From Candidatus Pelagibacter giovannonii (GTDB lineage Bacteria > Pseudomonadota > Alphaproteobacteria > Pelagibacterales > Pelagibacteraceae), in assembly GCF_012276695.1 (NCBI RefSeq), contig NZ_CP038852.1:124001-188000 (forward strand): 64,000 nucleotides of DNA. The letters are read 5' to 3'. Shown here one piece after another: positions 44,235 through 53,502 of the stretch. The notes beneath the pieces are model-generated. The model was not told the DNA's origin. It saw only the letters and a list, made by a program, of their open reading frames with translations, and did no database searches. Each line of letters opens with the position of its first letter. Position 1 is the stretch's first letter. Made by a program: the position numbers and the translations under genes.

Positions 44235-45378
44235 CGCCCCAAATTAAAAAATTAATTGATTTCATTAACCTTGAAAAAACATTTAATTTTTTAACATCTT
44301 CATAAGCAAGCAAATCATATTCTTCAATAAGTTCACCATCAAAGGTTAACTTTAATTTTCCCAAGATATCATCTTTTTTAATAGGAGCTTGAATTGGACC
44401 ATTATAATTTAATGATAATTTCAATAGTCTTTTTTTTGCTTTTGGAATGGTTTTATAGATATCATCTTTTATATAAGTTTTAACAGTATCTTTTTTACCT
44501 AACCAAACATCTATATCTTCAATTGGTGTGTTTGCTTTTGTGATTTCAACTAAGTCAAAATTAGTTAAGCCCCAGGTTAAAAGTTTAGCACTTTCGCGAG
44601 ATCTATCATTTTTAGTATTGAAGCCACTGCCTACTGCTATTAGTCGTCTTCCATTTCTTTCTAAAGATGAAGCTAATGAATATTTTTCAACAGCTAAATA
44701 ACCAGTTTTGATTCCATCTGCTCCAAGTCTTTTATATAATAGTGGATTTCTATTACCTTGAGTAATGGGGTCACCCCCTGTTCTATCCCAAGTAAATTCT
44801 TTTTCTGCAAAATACTTATATTCTTCAGGAAATTCTTTAATAAGATATCTGGACATAAGCATAATATCTCTTACCGTTGATACGTTTTCGGTATTATTAA
44901 TCCCTGATGAATTAGCAAAATTAGTATTATCCATTCCTAATTCTTTTGCTTTAGCCGTCATCATCACTGCAAATTCATCCTCTGTACCAGCTATACCTTC
45001 AGCTAATGCAACACATGCATCATTACCAGATGCGATAATTATTCCTTTAAGTAAACTTTCTACACTAACTTCATCGCCAACCATTATAAACATTGAAGAA
45101 TAACCCGCTGACGAAAGTCTCCAAGCATTCTCTGAAACTAAAAACTTTTCATCTAAATTTAAATCACCACTTCTTATTAAATCGAACGCAATAATAGCAG
45201 TCATTATTTTTGTCATTGACGCAGGATAAATTGATTTATCAGCATCTTTTTCAAATAATATTTCACCTGAAAGATAATCTTGCAATATAACTGTTCTAGC
45301 CTTTACATCAAAAGCTGCATTAGAATTAACAATAAATAATAATGTTAATAAAATTGTTATAATTTTTAATTTAATCAT
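44227..45378 (-). CDS. D-alanyl-D-alanine carboxypeptidase (PBP5/6 family)
   Basis: This periplasmic enzyme trims the terminal D-Ala from peptidoglycan stem peptides. A signal peptide covers about residues 1-21. The active serine and lysine are S54 and K57 in 'YPASMTKIMTAII', the SxN box is in 'FANSSGINNTENV', and the KTG box in 'ADGIKTGYLAVEKY'. The C-terminal beta domain and a weak amphipathic anchor follow. Length is 383 residues. It overlaps rlpA and tmk by 8 bp each. Confidence 0.93.
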   Translation of the reverse strand: MIKLKIITILLTLLFIVNSNAAFDVKARTVILQDYLSGEILFEKDADKSIYPASMTKIMTAIIAFDLIRSGDLNLDEKFLVSENAWRLSSAGYSSMFIMVGDEVSVESLLKGIIIASGNDACVALAEGIAGTEDEFAVMMTAKAKELGMDNTNFANSSGINNTENVSTVRDIMLMSRYLIKEFPEEYKYFAEKEFTWDRTGGDPITQGNRNPLLYKRLGADGIKTGYLAVEKYSLASSLERNGRRLIAVGSGFNTKNDRSRESAKLLTWGLTNFDLVEITKANTPIEDIDVWLGKKDTVKTYIKDDIYKTIPKAKKRLLKLSLNYNGPIQAPIKKDDILGKLKLTFDGELIEEYDLLAYEDVKKLNVFSRLMKSINFLIWGDV

Positions 45379-46135
45379 TTTTTATAATTTCGATATTTTC
45401 AAACTCAAGTATGCTTATATCATTAAATGTTTTTTTTAGAGAGTTAATGTTGTTAAAAGGACCTACATATACTCTATATTTTTTTTCATTAATCTTTTTG
45501 ATTTTAGCATCCCTAATGATGGTTTCTTTAACGATTCTATCTACTAGCAATGATGCCGTATCATTAAAATAAAAATCAGCTATCTTTATTTCATAAGAAA
45601 ATTTTTTACTTAACTCACTTTTAGTATTTGCCTGTTTAGTATTAAGATCACTAATATCAATATTGTTAACTGGAGCCTTGTTGGCAACTTTTTTTTCTTC
45701 TTCAAATGTTTTTGCTCTTTTCGCTACAAACATTGCGTCTTCTAGGACCTCTAAAATTTCTACATAAGGTTCATCTTCATTTAAATCTATTAGATCTGCT
45801 ATTCTCAATGATAATACAGAATTATTAAATAAAGGATAATCAGCATTACTACCAACAGTGCCTACAATTGATTTATTGTTTAAAATATTGGTAATTTTAA
45901 CAATTGTATTTTTTTTTAAATTCTTTTGAAAAATAATTAAGCTTCGTTCATCAATTTTTTTTGAAATAATCTTATCATTATATAATCTATCATTATAGAT
46001 AAGGCTAAATCCATTATTTATAAATGGATTATCCAATGAATTATAATTTTTATTTTTGGTTAAGGTAGTTGCTGAACAGTTATTTAATAAAATGAAGCAG
46101 CATAGAATTAATAGTTTTTTATAAAGCATTTTCAA
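45371..46135 (-). CDS. rlpA: RlpA-like lipoprotein with SPOR domain
   Basis: A lipoprotein signal ends 'FILLNNCSATTL', suggesting outer-membrane anchoring. The middle region ('TIVKITNILNNKSIVGTVGS' and 'NSVLSLRIADLIDL') fits the double-psi beta-barrel of RlpA. The last ~75 residues resemble a SPOR domain ('KKYRVYVGPFNNINSLKKTF') that binds denuded glycan. RlpA is a lytic transglycosylase or septal protein, but the catalytic residues are not obvious here. Position between mltB and a carboxypeptidase agrees with a cell-wall role. Confidence 0.78.
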   Translation of the reverse strand: MKMLYKKLLILCCFILLNNCSATTLTKNKNYNSLDNPFINNGFSLIYNDRLYNDKIISKKIDERSLIIFQKNLKKNTIVKITNILNNKSIVGTVGSNADYPLFNNSVLSLRIADLIDLNEDEPYVEILEVLEDAMFVAKRAKTFEEEKKVANKAPVNNIDISDLNTKQANTKSELSKKFSYEIKIADFYFNDTASLLVDRIVKETIIRDAKIKKINEKKYRVYVGPFNNINSLKKTFNDISILEFENIEIIKND

Positions 46136-47120
46136 ATTTTTTCTTTAAGGAACATACTGCTAGACCAAATCTTAATGATCTATTCCATTGTAGTATTTTT
46201 TCATAATTTTCAAAAACTATGTAGGCTGGATCTAAATTTTGAGCATCAGCTATAATATCTTTGTCTGGTGTTATTATTGATGCAATCAAATTTTTGTTAA
46301 TAGAGCTAAAACTATCTTCATTAATTAAATATTTCTTTAATAATCCAAATTTATTTTTATGATGAAGTTTTTTTGCAGATGTATTTAATATATTGTTTGG
46401 TATATTTTCTTTTAGTTTCACTTTTATAAAACAAGGTTGGTTTTTTTTCCAACCTATTTTATTTATATAGTTAGCTGCAGAAGCAAAAGAATCTTTAGTT
46501 GATTTAAGTTCAATAATGTTATTTTTATCATAGTCTATTGCATAGTTGTCAATGGTAGATGGCATAAATTGAAAAAAACCAAAGGCTCCTGCCCATGAAC
46601 CATACAGAATATCGTGGTCTATTTTTCCAGCATCTATTAACTGAAGAATTGTGATTAACTCTTTTGTAAAAAAATCAGATCTTCGTTGGTCATAACTTAA
46701 AGTTGCAAGTGACGATAATATATCCATTTTTCCTACATAAGTTCCAAAATTAGTTTCTATTCCCATTAAAGCTAAAAGTAACTCTTTCTCAACAGAAAAA
46801 TTCTTATCTATCGAATTTATGAAATCTTTATTTAATTCATAAAGTTTTATGCCAGATCTTACTTTTTGATTAGAAGTTCTCTTTGATATATAAGTTTTAG
46901 TATCCTCATAGAATTCAGGTTGAAAACGGTCATATTTTATTACCTTAGGTATAAACACAACATCAGACATTGCTAGATCGAATGTTTTTTCTGAAATTTT
47001 TTTTTCTAAAGCATAAAATTTGAAATTTACTAACCACTCTTTAAATTCTTTTTCATTGGCATTTAGAGTTCCGTGAATAATTGTGAAAAATATAATTATA
47101 AAATATTTAATTATTTTCAT
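46119..47120 (-). CDS. mltB: Membrane-bound lytic murein transglycosylase B-like protein
   Basis: MltB cleaves glycan strands of peptidoglycan. After a signal peptide (residues 1-21) comes the SLT2-type domain with the catalytic Glu at E122 in 'LLALMGIETNFGTYVGKMD', then 'LATLSYDQRRSDFFTKELIT' and 'YGSWAGAFGFFQFMPSTIDN'. No C-terminal peptidoglycan-binding domain is present; length is 333. It heads a cell-wall cluster with rlpA and a carboxypeptidase. It overlaps rarD by 14 bp. Confidence 0.92.
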   Translation of the reverse strand: MKIIKYFIIIFFTIIHGTLNANEKEFKEWLVNFKFYALEKKISEKTFDLAMSDVVFIPKVIKYDRFQPEFYEDTKTYISKRTSNQKVRSGIKLYELNKDFINSIDKNFSVEKELLLALMGIETNFGTYVGKMDILSSLATLSYDQRRSDFFTKELITILQLIDAGKIDHDILYGSWAGAFGFFQFMPSTIDNYAIDYDKNNIIELKSTKDSFASAANYINKIGWKKNQPCFIKVKLKENIPNNILNTSAKKLHHKNKFGLLKKYLINEDSFSSINKNLIASIITPDKDIIADAQNLDPAYIVFENYEKILQWNRSLRFGLAVCSLKKKFENAL

Positions 47121-47988
47121 ATAAATCTTTTAAATAAATAATTACAGCAATCCATATTAAAATGAAACTTAATGATTTATCAAAGGAAAAAGCCTCATCA
47201 TAATAAAAAAAGCCTAATAAAAACTGAAATGTTGGGGTTATATAAAAAATCATTCCAGTAGGTCCAAGACCACATAGTTCAACACCCCTTACATATAAAA
47301 ATAATGGTATGACAGTCATTGGTCCCGCTAACATTAATATAAACATCAACGAAGGATCATTTAAACTAAAGATATTTAGATTGTTTTTAAAAAGTAAAAA
47401 AAATGCAAATAAAGCAAACGGTAATATGAAAAGACTTTCTATTAAAAGGCCAACATCAGTATCTACATTAACTTTTTTTCTAAGTAGGTTGTAAAAACCC
47501 CAACTCAGAGCGACAATTATTCCAACCCAAGGAATTGAGTGAAAACTTTTAAATAAGAGGAATAATATAGATAACAAAACTAGCAGTATGGAAAGACCTC
47601 TTCTTTTGTTTATTTTTTCACTATAAAAAATATACCCTAAGAATATACTTAAGATGGGCATAATAAAATAACCAAAGCTTGCATCAATAATTTTTTCTGT
47701 ACCTACAGCATAAATCCACGTTGCCCAATTTATAAAAATTAGTAAACTCGAAAAAAATAAATAAATTATGCTCCTTTTATTTTTTATAATTTTAAAAAAA
47801 ACATCCCATTTAGAAAAATAAAAAGTAGTTATTATTAAAACTACAGATGTCCATACGCAACGATGGATCACTACCTCTATAGACCCAGCAAAAGAAATAT
47901 ATTTGAAGTAAATAACCCCAATAACACCCCACCAAAAAGATCCTAAAGCAGTTAATCCTATACCTTTATTGAATTTTTGCTTTTCCAT
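47107..47988 (-). CDS. rarD: RarD-type EamA-family transporter
   Basis: A 293-residue inner-membrane protein with ten hydrophobic segments. The opening 'GIGLTALGSFWWGVIGVIYF' and 'IEVVIHRCVWTSVVL' fit the RarD branch of the EamA superfamily, as do 'GTEKIIDASFGYFIMPILSI' and 'GLGPTGMIFYITPTFQFLLG'. Its substrate is unknown. It is probably the first gene of the minus-strand run that continues into mltB. Confidence 0.9.
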   Translation of the reverse strand: MEKQKFNKGIGLTALGSFWWGVIGVIYFKYISFAGSIEVVIHRCVWTSVVLIITTFYFSKWDVFFKIIKNKRSIIYLFFSSLLIFINWATWIYAVGTEKIIDASFGYFIMPILSIFLGYIFYSEKINKRRGLSILLVLLSILFLLFKSFHSIPWVGIIVALSWGFYNLLRKKVNVDTDVGLLIESLFILPFALFAFFLLFKNNLNIFSLNDPSLMFILMLAGPMTVIPLFLYVRGVELCGLGPTGMIFYITPTFQFLLGFFYYDEAFSFDKSLSFILIWIAVIIYLKDLYENN

Positions 47989-48057
47989 AGTAATAAAATT
48001 ATACCTATTAAATGATTATCTGTTTAATTTATCAATTTTATTGTTGAATTAAAAATT

Positions 48058-48063
48058 TATAAT
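48058..48063 (+). promoter_or_regulatory. Candidate -10 element of tRNA-Ser
   Basis: A perfect TATAAT lies 17 bp before the tRNA-Ser 5' end. A start about 48070 would give a short precursor. The best nearby -35-like hexamer, TTGTTG at 48041, is too close, so only the -10 is supported. Confidence 0.4.
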
Positions 48064-48080
48064 AATAAAACGTTGCTAAC

Positions 48081-48170
48081 GGAGAGATGGCAGAGCGGTT
48101 GAATGCACCGGTCTTGAAAACCGGCAAAGGGGCAACTCTTTCCTGAGTTCGAATCTCAGTCTCTCCGCCA
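48081..48170 (+). tRNA. tRNA-Ser (TGA)
   Basis: A 90-nt class II tRNA with encoded CCA: acceptor GGAGAGA/TCTCTCC, anticodon stem CCGGT/ACCGG around CTTGAAA giving anticodon TGA, a long variable arm, and T-loop GTTCGAATC. The stop codon of sdhE on the other strand begins at the very next base. Confidence 0.97.
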
Positions 48171-48437
48171 CTATTCACTGACATATTTATAATTTTTAAA
48201 AATCTCCGAAACTTTATTTAGCTCAATTTGCAATGTTAAATTTTGACCTTGATTAAATTTATAAAGATTTTCATCATCATAATCCAACAAATCACATAAA
48301 AGCTTTAATTCTTGTTCATTAAATTGATCAATATATTTTTTAGTAAATGAACCTAGTAGTTTATCCATTTCTTTAGTGCCTCTATAGTTGGCTCTATAAA
48401 TTATTTTATTTTTTAAATCCTTTATATTAATAGTCAT
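48171..48437 (-). CDS. sdhE: FAD assembly factor SdhE
   Basis: SdhE (Sdh5 in mitochondria) promotes covalent flavin attachment to succinate dehydrogenase. The defining 'IYRANYRGTKEMDKLLGSF' holds the RGxxE-type motif, and 'LKLLCDLLDYDDENLYKFNQ' is the conserved second half. It is 88 residues long and soluble. It abuts tRNA-Ser with no spacer and is divergent from recG across 24 bp, where sdhE-recG pairing is common in alphaproteobacteria. Confidence 0.93.
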   Translation of the reverse strand: MTINIKDLKNKIIYRANYRGTKEMDKLLGSFTKKYIDQFNEQELKLLCDLLDYDDENLYKFNQGQNLTLQIELNKVSEIFKNYKYVSE

Positions 48438-48461
48438 AAAAATTATTATATTATATCTAAC

Positions 48462-50513
48462 ATGATAAATACGAATAATTATGATTATTTATTGGCAGAT
48501 CTTACTAAATTAAATGGAGTGGGTAAAAAAACCATGGACATTTTAAAGAAAAAAAAAGTAAATAATATTTTTGACTTACTGTGGAGATTGCCTAAGTCTT
48601 ATACAGACAGAACCCTAATTAGTAAAATTTGTGACCTCCAAATAGGTGTTATTCAAACTATCAGAATTGTTCCACTAAAATATCAATTTCCAAGAATTCG
48701 AAACTTACCAAATAGAGTGAATTGTATTGATGAAACTGGAAAGATTGATTGCATATTTTTTAATAGTCACGAAGGATATGTGAGGAAAATTTTGCCGCTA
48801 AATGAAGAGGTGACAATTAGTGGTAAGATAAGTAATTATAAAGGGCGATATCAAATAACAAATCCCACGTATATTTCACAAGACAGCTCTTTAATTGAAA
48901 ATATTGATAATAAGTATTCCTTAACAGAAGGAATTACAGAAAAAACTTATAATAAAATCATTAATCAAATATTAAAAAACTTACCTATTTTAACTGAGTG
49001 GCACGATAAAGACATATTAAAAAATTTTAATAATCAAAGTTGGAATGAATCAATAATAAAATTACATGATCCAAATAATATTGAAAATTATAAATCTGAT
49101 TTCTATAAAAGGCTTGCTTATGATGAAATACTAGCATCATTTTTAGTTAATTCAGAAATTCGAAAAAAAATTAAAAAAATTAAAAAGGTATCTAAAAATT
49201 TTACCGAAAAAGCCCATAACAATATAGTTAATAAATTAAATTTTACTCTTACTAATGATCAAAAAATTTCATTAAATGACATTAATAAAGATCTAAATTC
49301 TAAAAGTAAAATGTTTAGACTTTTACAGGGTGACGTTGGAAGTGGTAAAACTATTGTTGCATTAATTTCTTCTTTAAGTGTCATTAGTTCAGGGTTCCAA
49401 GTTGCATTAATGGCCCCTACTGAAATATTAGCTAGACAACATTATAGTTTAGCAAAGAAACTATTTCCTAAAAATATAAAAATTGAATTACTTTCTAGTA
49501 AAAGTGAAAACAGTGAAAAAAAAAGAATTATAAAAGAATTAGAAAACAATCAAATTCAAATGGTATTTGGTACACATGCAATTTTTCAAAAAAAAATAGT
49601 TTTTGCAAACCTCGGTTATATTATAATTGATGAACAGCATAAATTTGGAGTTAGACAAAGAAAGCTTTTATCAGATAAGGGTGGTGATAATTGTGATGTT
49701 CTTTTAATGTCAGCAACGCCAATTCCAAGAACTTTAACTATGTCAGTTTATGGTGACATGGATGTTTCTATTATTAAGGAAAAACCAAGTAATAGAAAAG
49801 AAGTTAAAACTTATAGTAAATTAGAAAGTAAAATAGATGACGTTATTAATTTTGTTAAAAGAGAAATTAAAGAAGGAAACCAAATATTTTGGGTATGTCC
49901 ACTGATAGAAGAATCAAAAAAATTAGATCACCAATCATCAGTAACTAAATACAAATTCCTTAATGAAATTTTCCCAAATAACGTTGCATTACTTCATGGA
50001 AAAATTGACAATGAAGAAAAAGAAGAAATATTGAATAAATTTTTAAACAAAAAATATTCAATTTTAGTTTCAACAACAATTATAGAAGTTGGTATAGATT
50101 TTCCTAATGCCAATGTAATAATAATAGAAAATGCTAATAAATTTGGATTATCACAGTTACACCAGTTAAGAGGAAGAGTTGGACGTGGCACAAAACAAGC
50201 GAGCTGTATATTGATGTTTAAGTCTGATTTAAGTGTTAATGCTAAAAAAAGAATTAATATTTTAAAGAACTCAAATGATGGTTTTGAAATTTCAGAAGAA
50301 GATATGAAGCTAAGAGGCTTTGGTGATTTACTTGGGTTTAAACAAAGTGGTGTTAAAAACTTTAGATTAGCCGACCCTATTCAAAATGAAGATTTATTTT
50401 TAATGGCAGAAAAACAAATTAAAAAAATAGAATTAGAAAATATTAATATTAATAAATATAAAGCATTATTAAAATTATATGATCAAGCGGATATAATTAA
50501 TGATATGGTTTAG
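48462..50513 (+). CDS. recG: ATP-dependent DNA helicase RecG
   Basis: RecG remodels stalled forks and branched DNA. The N-terminal wedge/OB domain covers about residues 50-150 ('LNEEVTISGKISNYKGRYQI'). Helicase motifs include the Walker A 'RLLQGDVGSGKTIVAL', the DExH box 'YIIIDEQHKFGVRQRKL', 'MSATPIPRTLTMSVYG', and the C-terminal 'HQLRGRVGRGTKQASCIL'. Length is 683 residues, the usual size. It overlaps the convergent DUF502 gene by 4 bp. Confidence 0.97.
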   Translation: MINTNNYDYLLADLTKLNGVGKKTMDILKKKKVNNIFDLLWRLPKSYTDRTLISKICDLQIGVIQTIRIVPLKYQFPRIRNLPNRVNCIDETGKIDCIFFNSHEGYVRKILPLNEEVTISGKISNYKGRYQITNPTYISQDSSLIENIDNKYSLTEGITEKTYNKIINQILKNLPILTEWHDKDILKNFNNQSWNESIIKLHDPNNIENYKSDFYKRLAYDEILASFLVNSEIRKKIKKIKKVSKNFTEKAHNNIVNKLNFTLTNDQKISLNDINKDLNSKSKMFRLLQGDVGSGKTIVALISSLSVISSGFQVALMAPTEILARQHYSLAKKLFPKNIKIELLSSKSENSEKKRIIKELENNQIQMVFGTHAIFQKKIVFANLGYIIIDEQHKFGVRQRKLLSDKGGDNCDVLLMSATPIPRTLTMSVYGDMDVSIIKEKPSNRKEVKTYSKLESKIDDVINFVKREIKEGNQIFWVCPLIEESKKLDHQSSVTKYKFLNEIFPNNVALLHGKIDNEEKEEILNKFLNKKYSILVSTTIIEVGIDFPNANVIIIENANKFGLSQLHQLRGRVGRGTKQASCILMFKSDLSVNAKKRINILKNSNDGFEISEEDMKLRGFGDLLGFKQSGVKNFRLADPIQNEDLFLMAEKQIKKIELENININKYKALLKLYDQADIINDMV

Positions 50514-51124
50514 CTTTTAGGCTTAGAGGTTCCTGCTGAAACTATAAATTTTGATGCTTCTTCAAATGTCATATCTAAATAAATCAAATCTTCTTTTGGT
50601 ATCATTAGTAGAAAGCCACTTGTTGGATTGGGAGTTGTTGGAACAAAAACATTAACTAAGTTAATATTTGTTTTAGCTTTAATTTCTCCTGTATTTTCTT
50701 TGGTGGCAAAACCTACAGCCCACGATCCTTTTCTTGGATACTCAAATAGTACAACACTTTTTTTATTACCCTCTTGCTCTCTAAAAGAGTCAGTCATTTG
50801 TCCAATCGCAGAGTAAATAGTTCTTAATATTGGCATTCTTTTAAATAAATCATCGATTATTTGTAAAAATTTTTTACCTATAAAAGTTAAAGAAAGACCA
50901 CCAACAATTGTAATAAAAATAATTGTTAAAATTATTTCAATACCTGGAATTGCATATGGAAGATATGTATTAGGATTTAATCCTGATGGTACTAATTTTG
51001 TTGAAAAATTAATTAAGAATTTACTTAAATAAAGCGTAAACCCAATTGGAATCAAAACAATTACACCTGTAAAAAAATAATTTCTTAATTTTAAAGCAAA
51101 TGATTTTTTCTTCTTAATAGACAT
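50510..51124 (-). CDS. DUF502-family membrane protein
   Basis: A 204-residue inner-membrane protein of the DUF502 family, function unknown. Two transmembrane segments lie near residues 16-36 and 60-85, followed by 'RMPILRTIYSAIGQMTDSFR', a family hallmark, and a soluble C-terminal domain with 'VNVFVPTTPNPTSGFLLMIP'. The start at 51124 fits the family; the open frame 11 codons further upstream is not conserved-looking. It is next to recG in alphaproteobacteria regularly. Confidence 0.87.
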   Translation of the reverse strand: MSIKKKKSFALKLRNYFFTGVIVLIPIGFTLYLSKFLINFSTKLVPSGLNPNTYLPYAIPGIEIILTIIFITIVGGLSLTFIGKKFLQIIDDLFKRMPILRTIYSAIGQMTDSFREQEGNKKSVVLFEYPRKGSWAVGFATKENTGEIKAKTNINLVNVFVPTTPNPTSGFLLMIPKEDLIYLDMTFEEASKFIVSAGTSKPKS

Positions 51125-51131
51125 AGATAAT

Positions 51132-51209
51132 TTAATGATAACTAGAATAAACAACAAATGAAACAGCTATAATGAACATTGTAGCTAAGATTTTATTGTT
51201 TAAATTCAT
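51132..51209 (-). CDS. Possible 25-residue membrane peptide
   Basis: An ATG-started frame of 25 codons lies 7 bp upstream of the DUF502 start on the same strand. It would encode a short polar N-terminus and a single hydrophobic run ('ILATMFIIAVSFVVYSSY'), the shape of a one-pass membrane microprotein. No Shine-Dalgarno is visible and no family is recognised. Chance is a real alternative in AT-rich DNA. Confidence 0.3.
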   Translation of the reverse strand: MNLNNKILATMFIIAVSFVVYSSYH

Positions 51210-51248
51210 AAATGTATATATTTATATAATTATCAAATTTTTAATAAA

Positions 51249-52076
51249 ATGAATAGAAGAAAATTTTTAAATTATGTTGGGTGCGGATGTTCAGGCTTAA
51301 TGCTTGGTGCCTGTTCTACAGCGCCAATAACAGACAGAAGACAATTAAAAATTATACCAGAATCCAAATTAAATGCACAAGCAGCTCAAATTTTTGAAAA
51401 GATCAAAGAAAAAGAAAAAATGAGTGATGACACTAAAACACTCAATGAAATTAAAGATATTGGAAAAAGAATGGAAGAATCTATCTCTGAATATTTTTAT
51501 AGAGCTGGTCTAAATGATCCTACTATTAATTTTGATTGGGAATATATTTTAATAGATAATAAAAAAGTTAAAAATGCTTGGTGTATGCCTGGTGGTAAAA
51601 TTGCTGTGTACACAGGAATACTTGATGTTACAAAAAATACAAATGGTCTTGCTTCAGTTATGGGTCATGAAATTGCACACGCTGTTGCCAAACATTCAGT
51701 TGAAAGAGCAAGTAGAGGTGCACTTCTACAAACTGGAACATCTTTGATTGATATTTTTTCAGGTGGAAAATTAGGACAGATCAATCAAGCAACCGGTATG
51801 AATACTGTGGGACTATTATCCCAAATAGGAATAATGAATCCTTTCTCAAGAACCCAAGAAAGTGAGGCTGATTATCTGGGAATGATTTTTGCATCATTGT
51901 CAGGTTTTGATATCAGGGAGACCAAAAAGTTATGGGAAAGAATGAAAGAAGAAAATAAAGGCAAAGAACCTCCTCAATTCATGAGCACTCATCCATCATC
52001 TTCAAAAAGAATAAAAGATTTATCAGAATGGGAAAATAGTGTCATTTTAGACTATCCACCAATTACAATTAGTTAA
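51249..52076 (+). CDS. M48-family metallopeptidase, Tat-type lipoprotein
   Basis: The zinc protease motif 'VMGHEIAHAVAKHSVERAS' (HExxH) and the third-ligand motif 'RTQESEADYLGMIFAS' define the M48 family, as in BepA/LoiP and Oma1. The N-terminus 'MNRRKFLNYVGCGC' has a twin-arginine-like pair and then a lipobox L-G-A-C at residue 22, so it is probably exported folded and lipidated. It likely acts in envelope protein quality control. Length is 275 residues. Confidence 0.92.
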   Translation: MNRRKFLNYVGCGCSGLMLGACSTAPITDRRQLKIIPESKLNAQAAQIFEKIKEKEKMSDDTKTLNEIKDIGKRMEESISEYFYRAGLNDPTINFDWEYILIDNKKVKNAWCMPGGKIAVYTGILDVTKNTNGLASVMGHEIAHAVAKHSVERASRGALLQTGTSLIDIFSGGKLGQINQATGMNTVGLLSQIGIMNPFSRTQESEADYLGMIFASLSGFDIRETKKLWERMKEENKGKEPPQFMSTHPSSSKRIKDLSEWENSVILDYPPITIS

Positions 52077-52096
52077 TATTTATGAGGTTATTTTAG

Positions 52097-52172
<76 letters not shown>

Positions 52173-52372
52173 ACATATAAATTAATGAAGTCGAGATAAA
52201 TGTTTTTTTTTATTTAATTTTAAAAAAAAACTTTTGGTGAAGTCTTCTTTAAAATTTTTAAATTTCTTTACACTTAAAAATCTAAACAATAAAAAAATAT
52301 CTAACTTAAATAATTTTTATTACCAAAAAACAATTATTTATTCCATAACATCACAAATTGCAAATATTTAAA

Positions 52373-53485
52373 TTACAACTTATCAATGTATTCATCATGA
52401 AATTTATCAAATGTACCTTTTTTAATATTTTCTCTAATAGAAAACATTAATTCTTGATAAAAATTGATGTTATGTAAGGTTAAAAGTGTAGAACCAAGGA
52501 TTTCATTCGTATTAAAAAGATGATTTAGATAGTTTTTTGAATACTTATTAAGATTTAAGTTTGAACAATTAGAGTCAAGAGGCTCATTGTCATTCTTAAA
52601 TTTATTATTTTTGATATTTATACGACCATTCCAGGTAAAAGCTAAACCAGTTCTTCCCGATCTTGTTGGCATTACACAATCAAACATATCAACACCCCTT
52701 TTAACAGCACCCAAGATATCAGCTGGTGTACCAACCCCCATTAAATATCTTGGTTTATCTTCAGGCATAATATTCTTTAAATTATCTAGGACACTAAACA
52801 TTTCATTTTGACTCTCTCCAACAGCGAGACCTCCAATTGCATATCCATTAAAACCAATTTTAATTAACTCATTAAGAGATTTAGTTCTTAAATCTCTAAA
52901 TAAACCACCCTGAATTATTCCAAATAAAGCTTTGTGTGGGTTTAAACCAAAAGCTATTTTAGATCTTTCAGCCCAATATATGGATAATTCCATAGATTTA
53001 TTAATTACATTATAATCAGTGGTTTTTTTAGGACACTCATCCATGATCATAACAATATCCGAGCCTAATCCTTTTTGAACTCTTATGCTTTCTTCTGGAC
53101 TTAATATGAATTTTTTACCATCTACATGAGAGCTAAATATTGCACCTTTTTCTCTGTCCACTTTGTTTAATTTTGAAAGTGACATAACTTGAAACCCACC
53201 AGAGTCTGTAAGTATTGGAAGCTTACAATTCATAAACTTGTGAAGTCCTCCAGCAGAAATTATTCTATCTACACCAGGTCTAATCATTAAATGATATGTA
53301 TTAGATAATATTATCTCAGAACCAGTTTTAATAACATCATCAATAAGGCAAGCTTTTACAGTTGCTTGAGTACCAACGGGCATAAAAGCTGGTGTTTGAA
53401 TGCTGCCTCTATGGGTTTCAATGATACCGGTTCTAGCAAATTTATCATTTTCAATGACATTAAATTTGAAATTTTTTAATGCCAT
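52373..53485 (-). CDS. tgt: tRNA-guanine transglycosylase lacking part of its zinc site
   Basis: Tgt replaces guanine-34 in GUN anticodons by a 7-deazaguanine (queuosine pathway). Catalytic parts are intact: D94 in 'PILTDSGGFQVMSL', the nucleophile D269 in 'GVDMFDCVMPTRSGRTG', and 'FGIIQGGLFRDLR'. The usual zinc motif CxCxxC...H is largely gone: residues 307, 309 and 312 are C, N and L ('EPLDSNCSNLNLNKYSKN'), with H338 retained. Length (370) is normal. queA, which usually lies between ppi and tgt, is absent. The 200 bp downstream is AT-rich with no feature I can name. Confidence 0.95.
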   Translation of the reverse strand: MALKNFKFNVIENDKFARTGIIETHRGSIQTPAFMPVGTQATVKACLIDDVIKTGSEIILSNTYHLMIRPGVDRIISAGGLHKFMNCKLPILTDSGGFQVMSLSKLNKVDREKGAIFSSHVDGKKFILSPEESIRVQKGLGSDIVMIMDECPKKTTDYNVINKSMELSIYWAERSKIAFGLNPHKALFGIIQGGLFRDLRTKSLNELIKIGFNGYAIGGLAVGESQNEMFSVLDNLKNIMPEDKPRYLMGVGTPADILGAVKRGVDMFDCVMPTRSGRTGLAFTWNGRINIKNNKFKNDNEPLDSNCSNLNLNKYSKNYLNHLFNTNEILGSTLLTLHNINFYQELMFSIRENIKKGTFDKFHDEYIDKL

Positions 53486-53502
53486 TAAAATATATATTAA
53501 TT

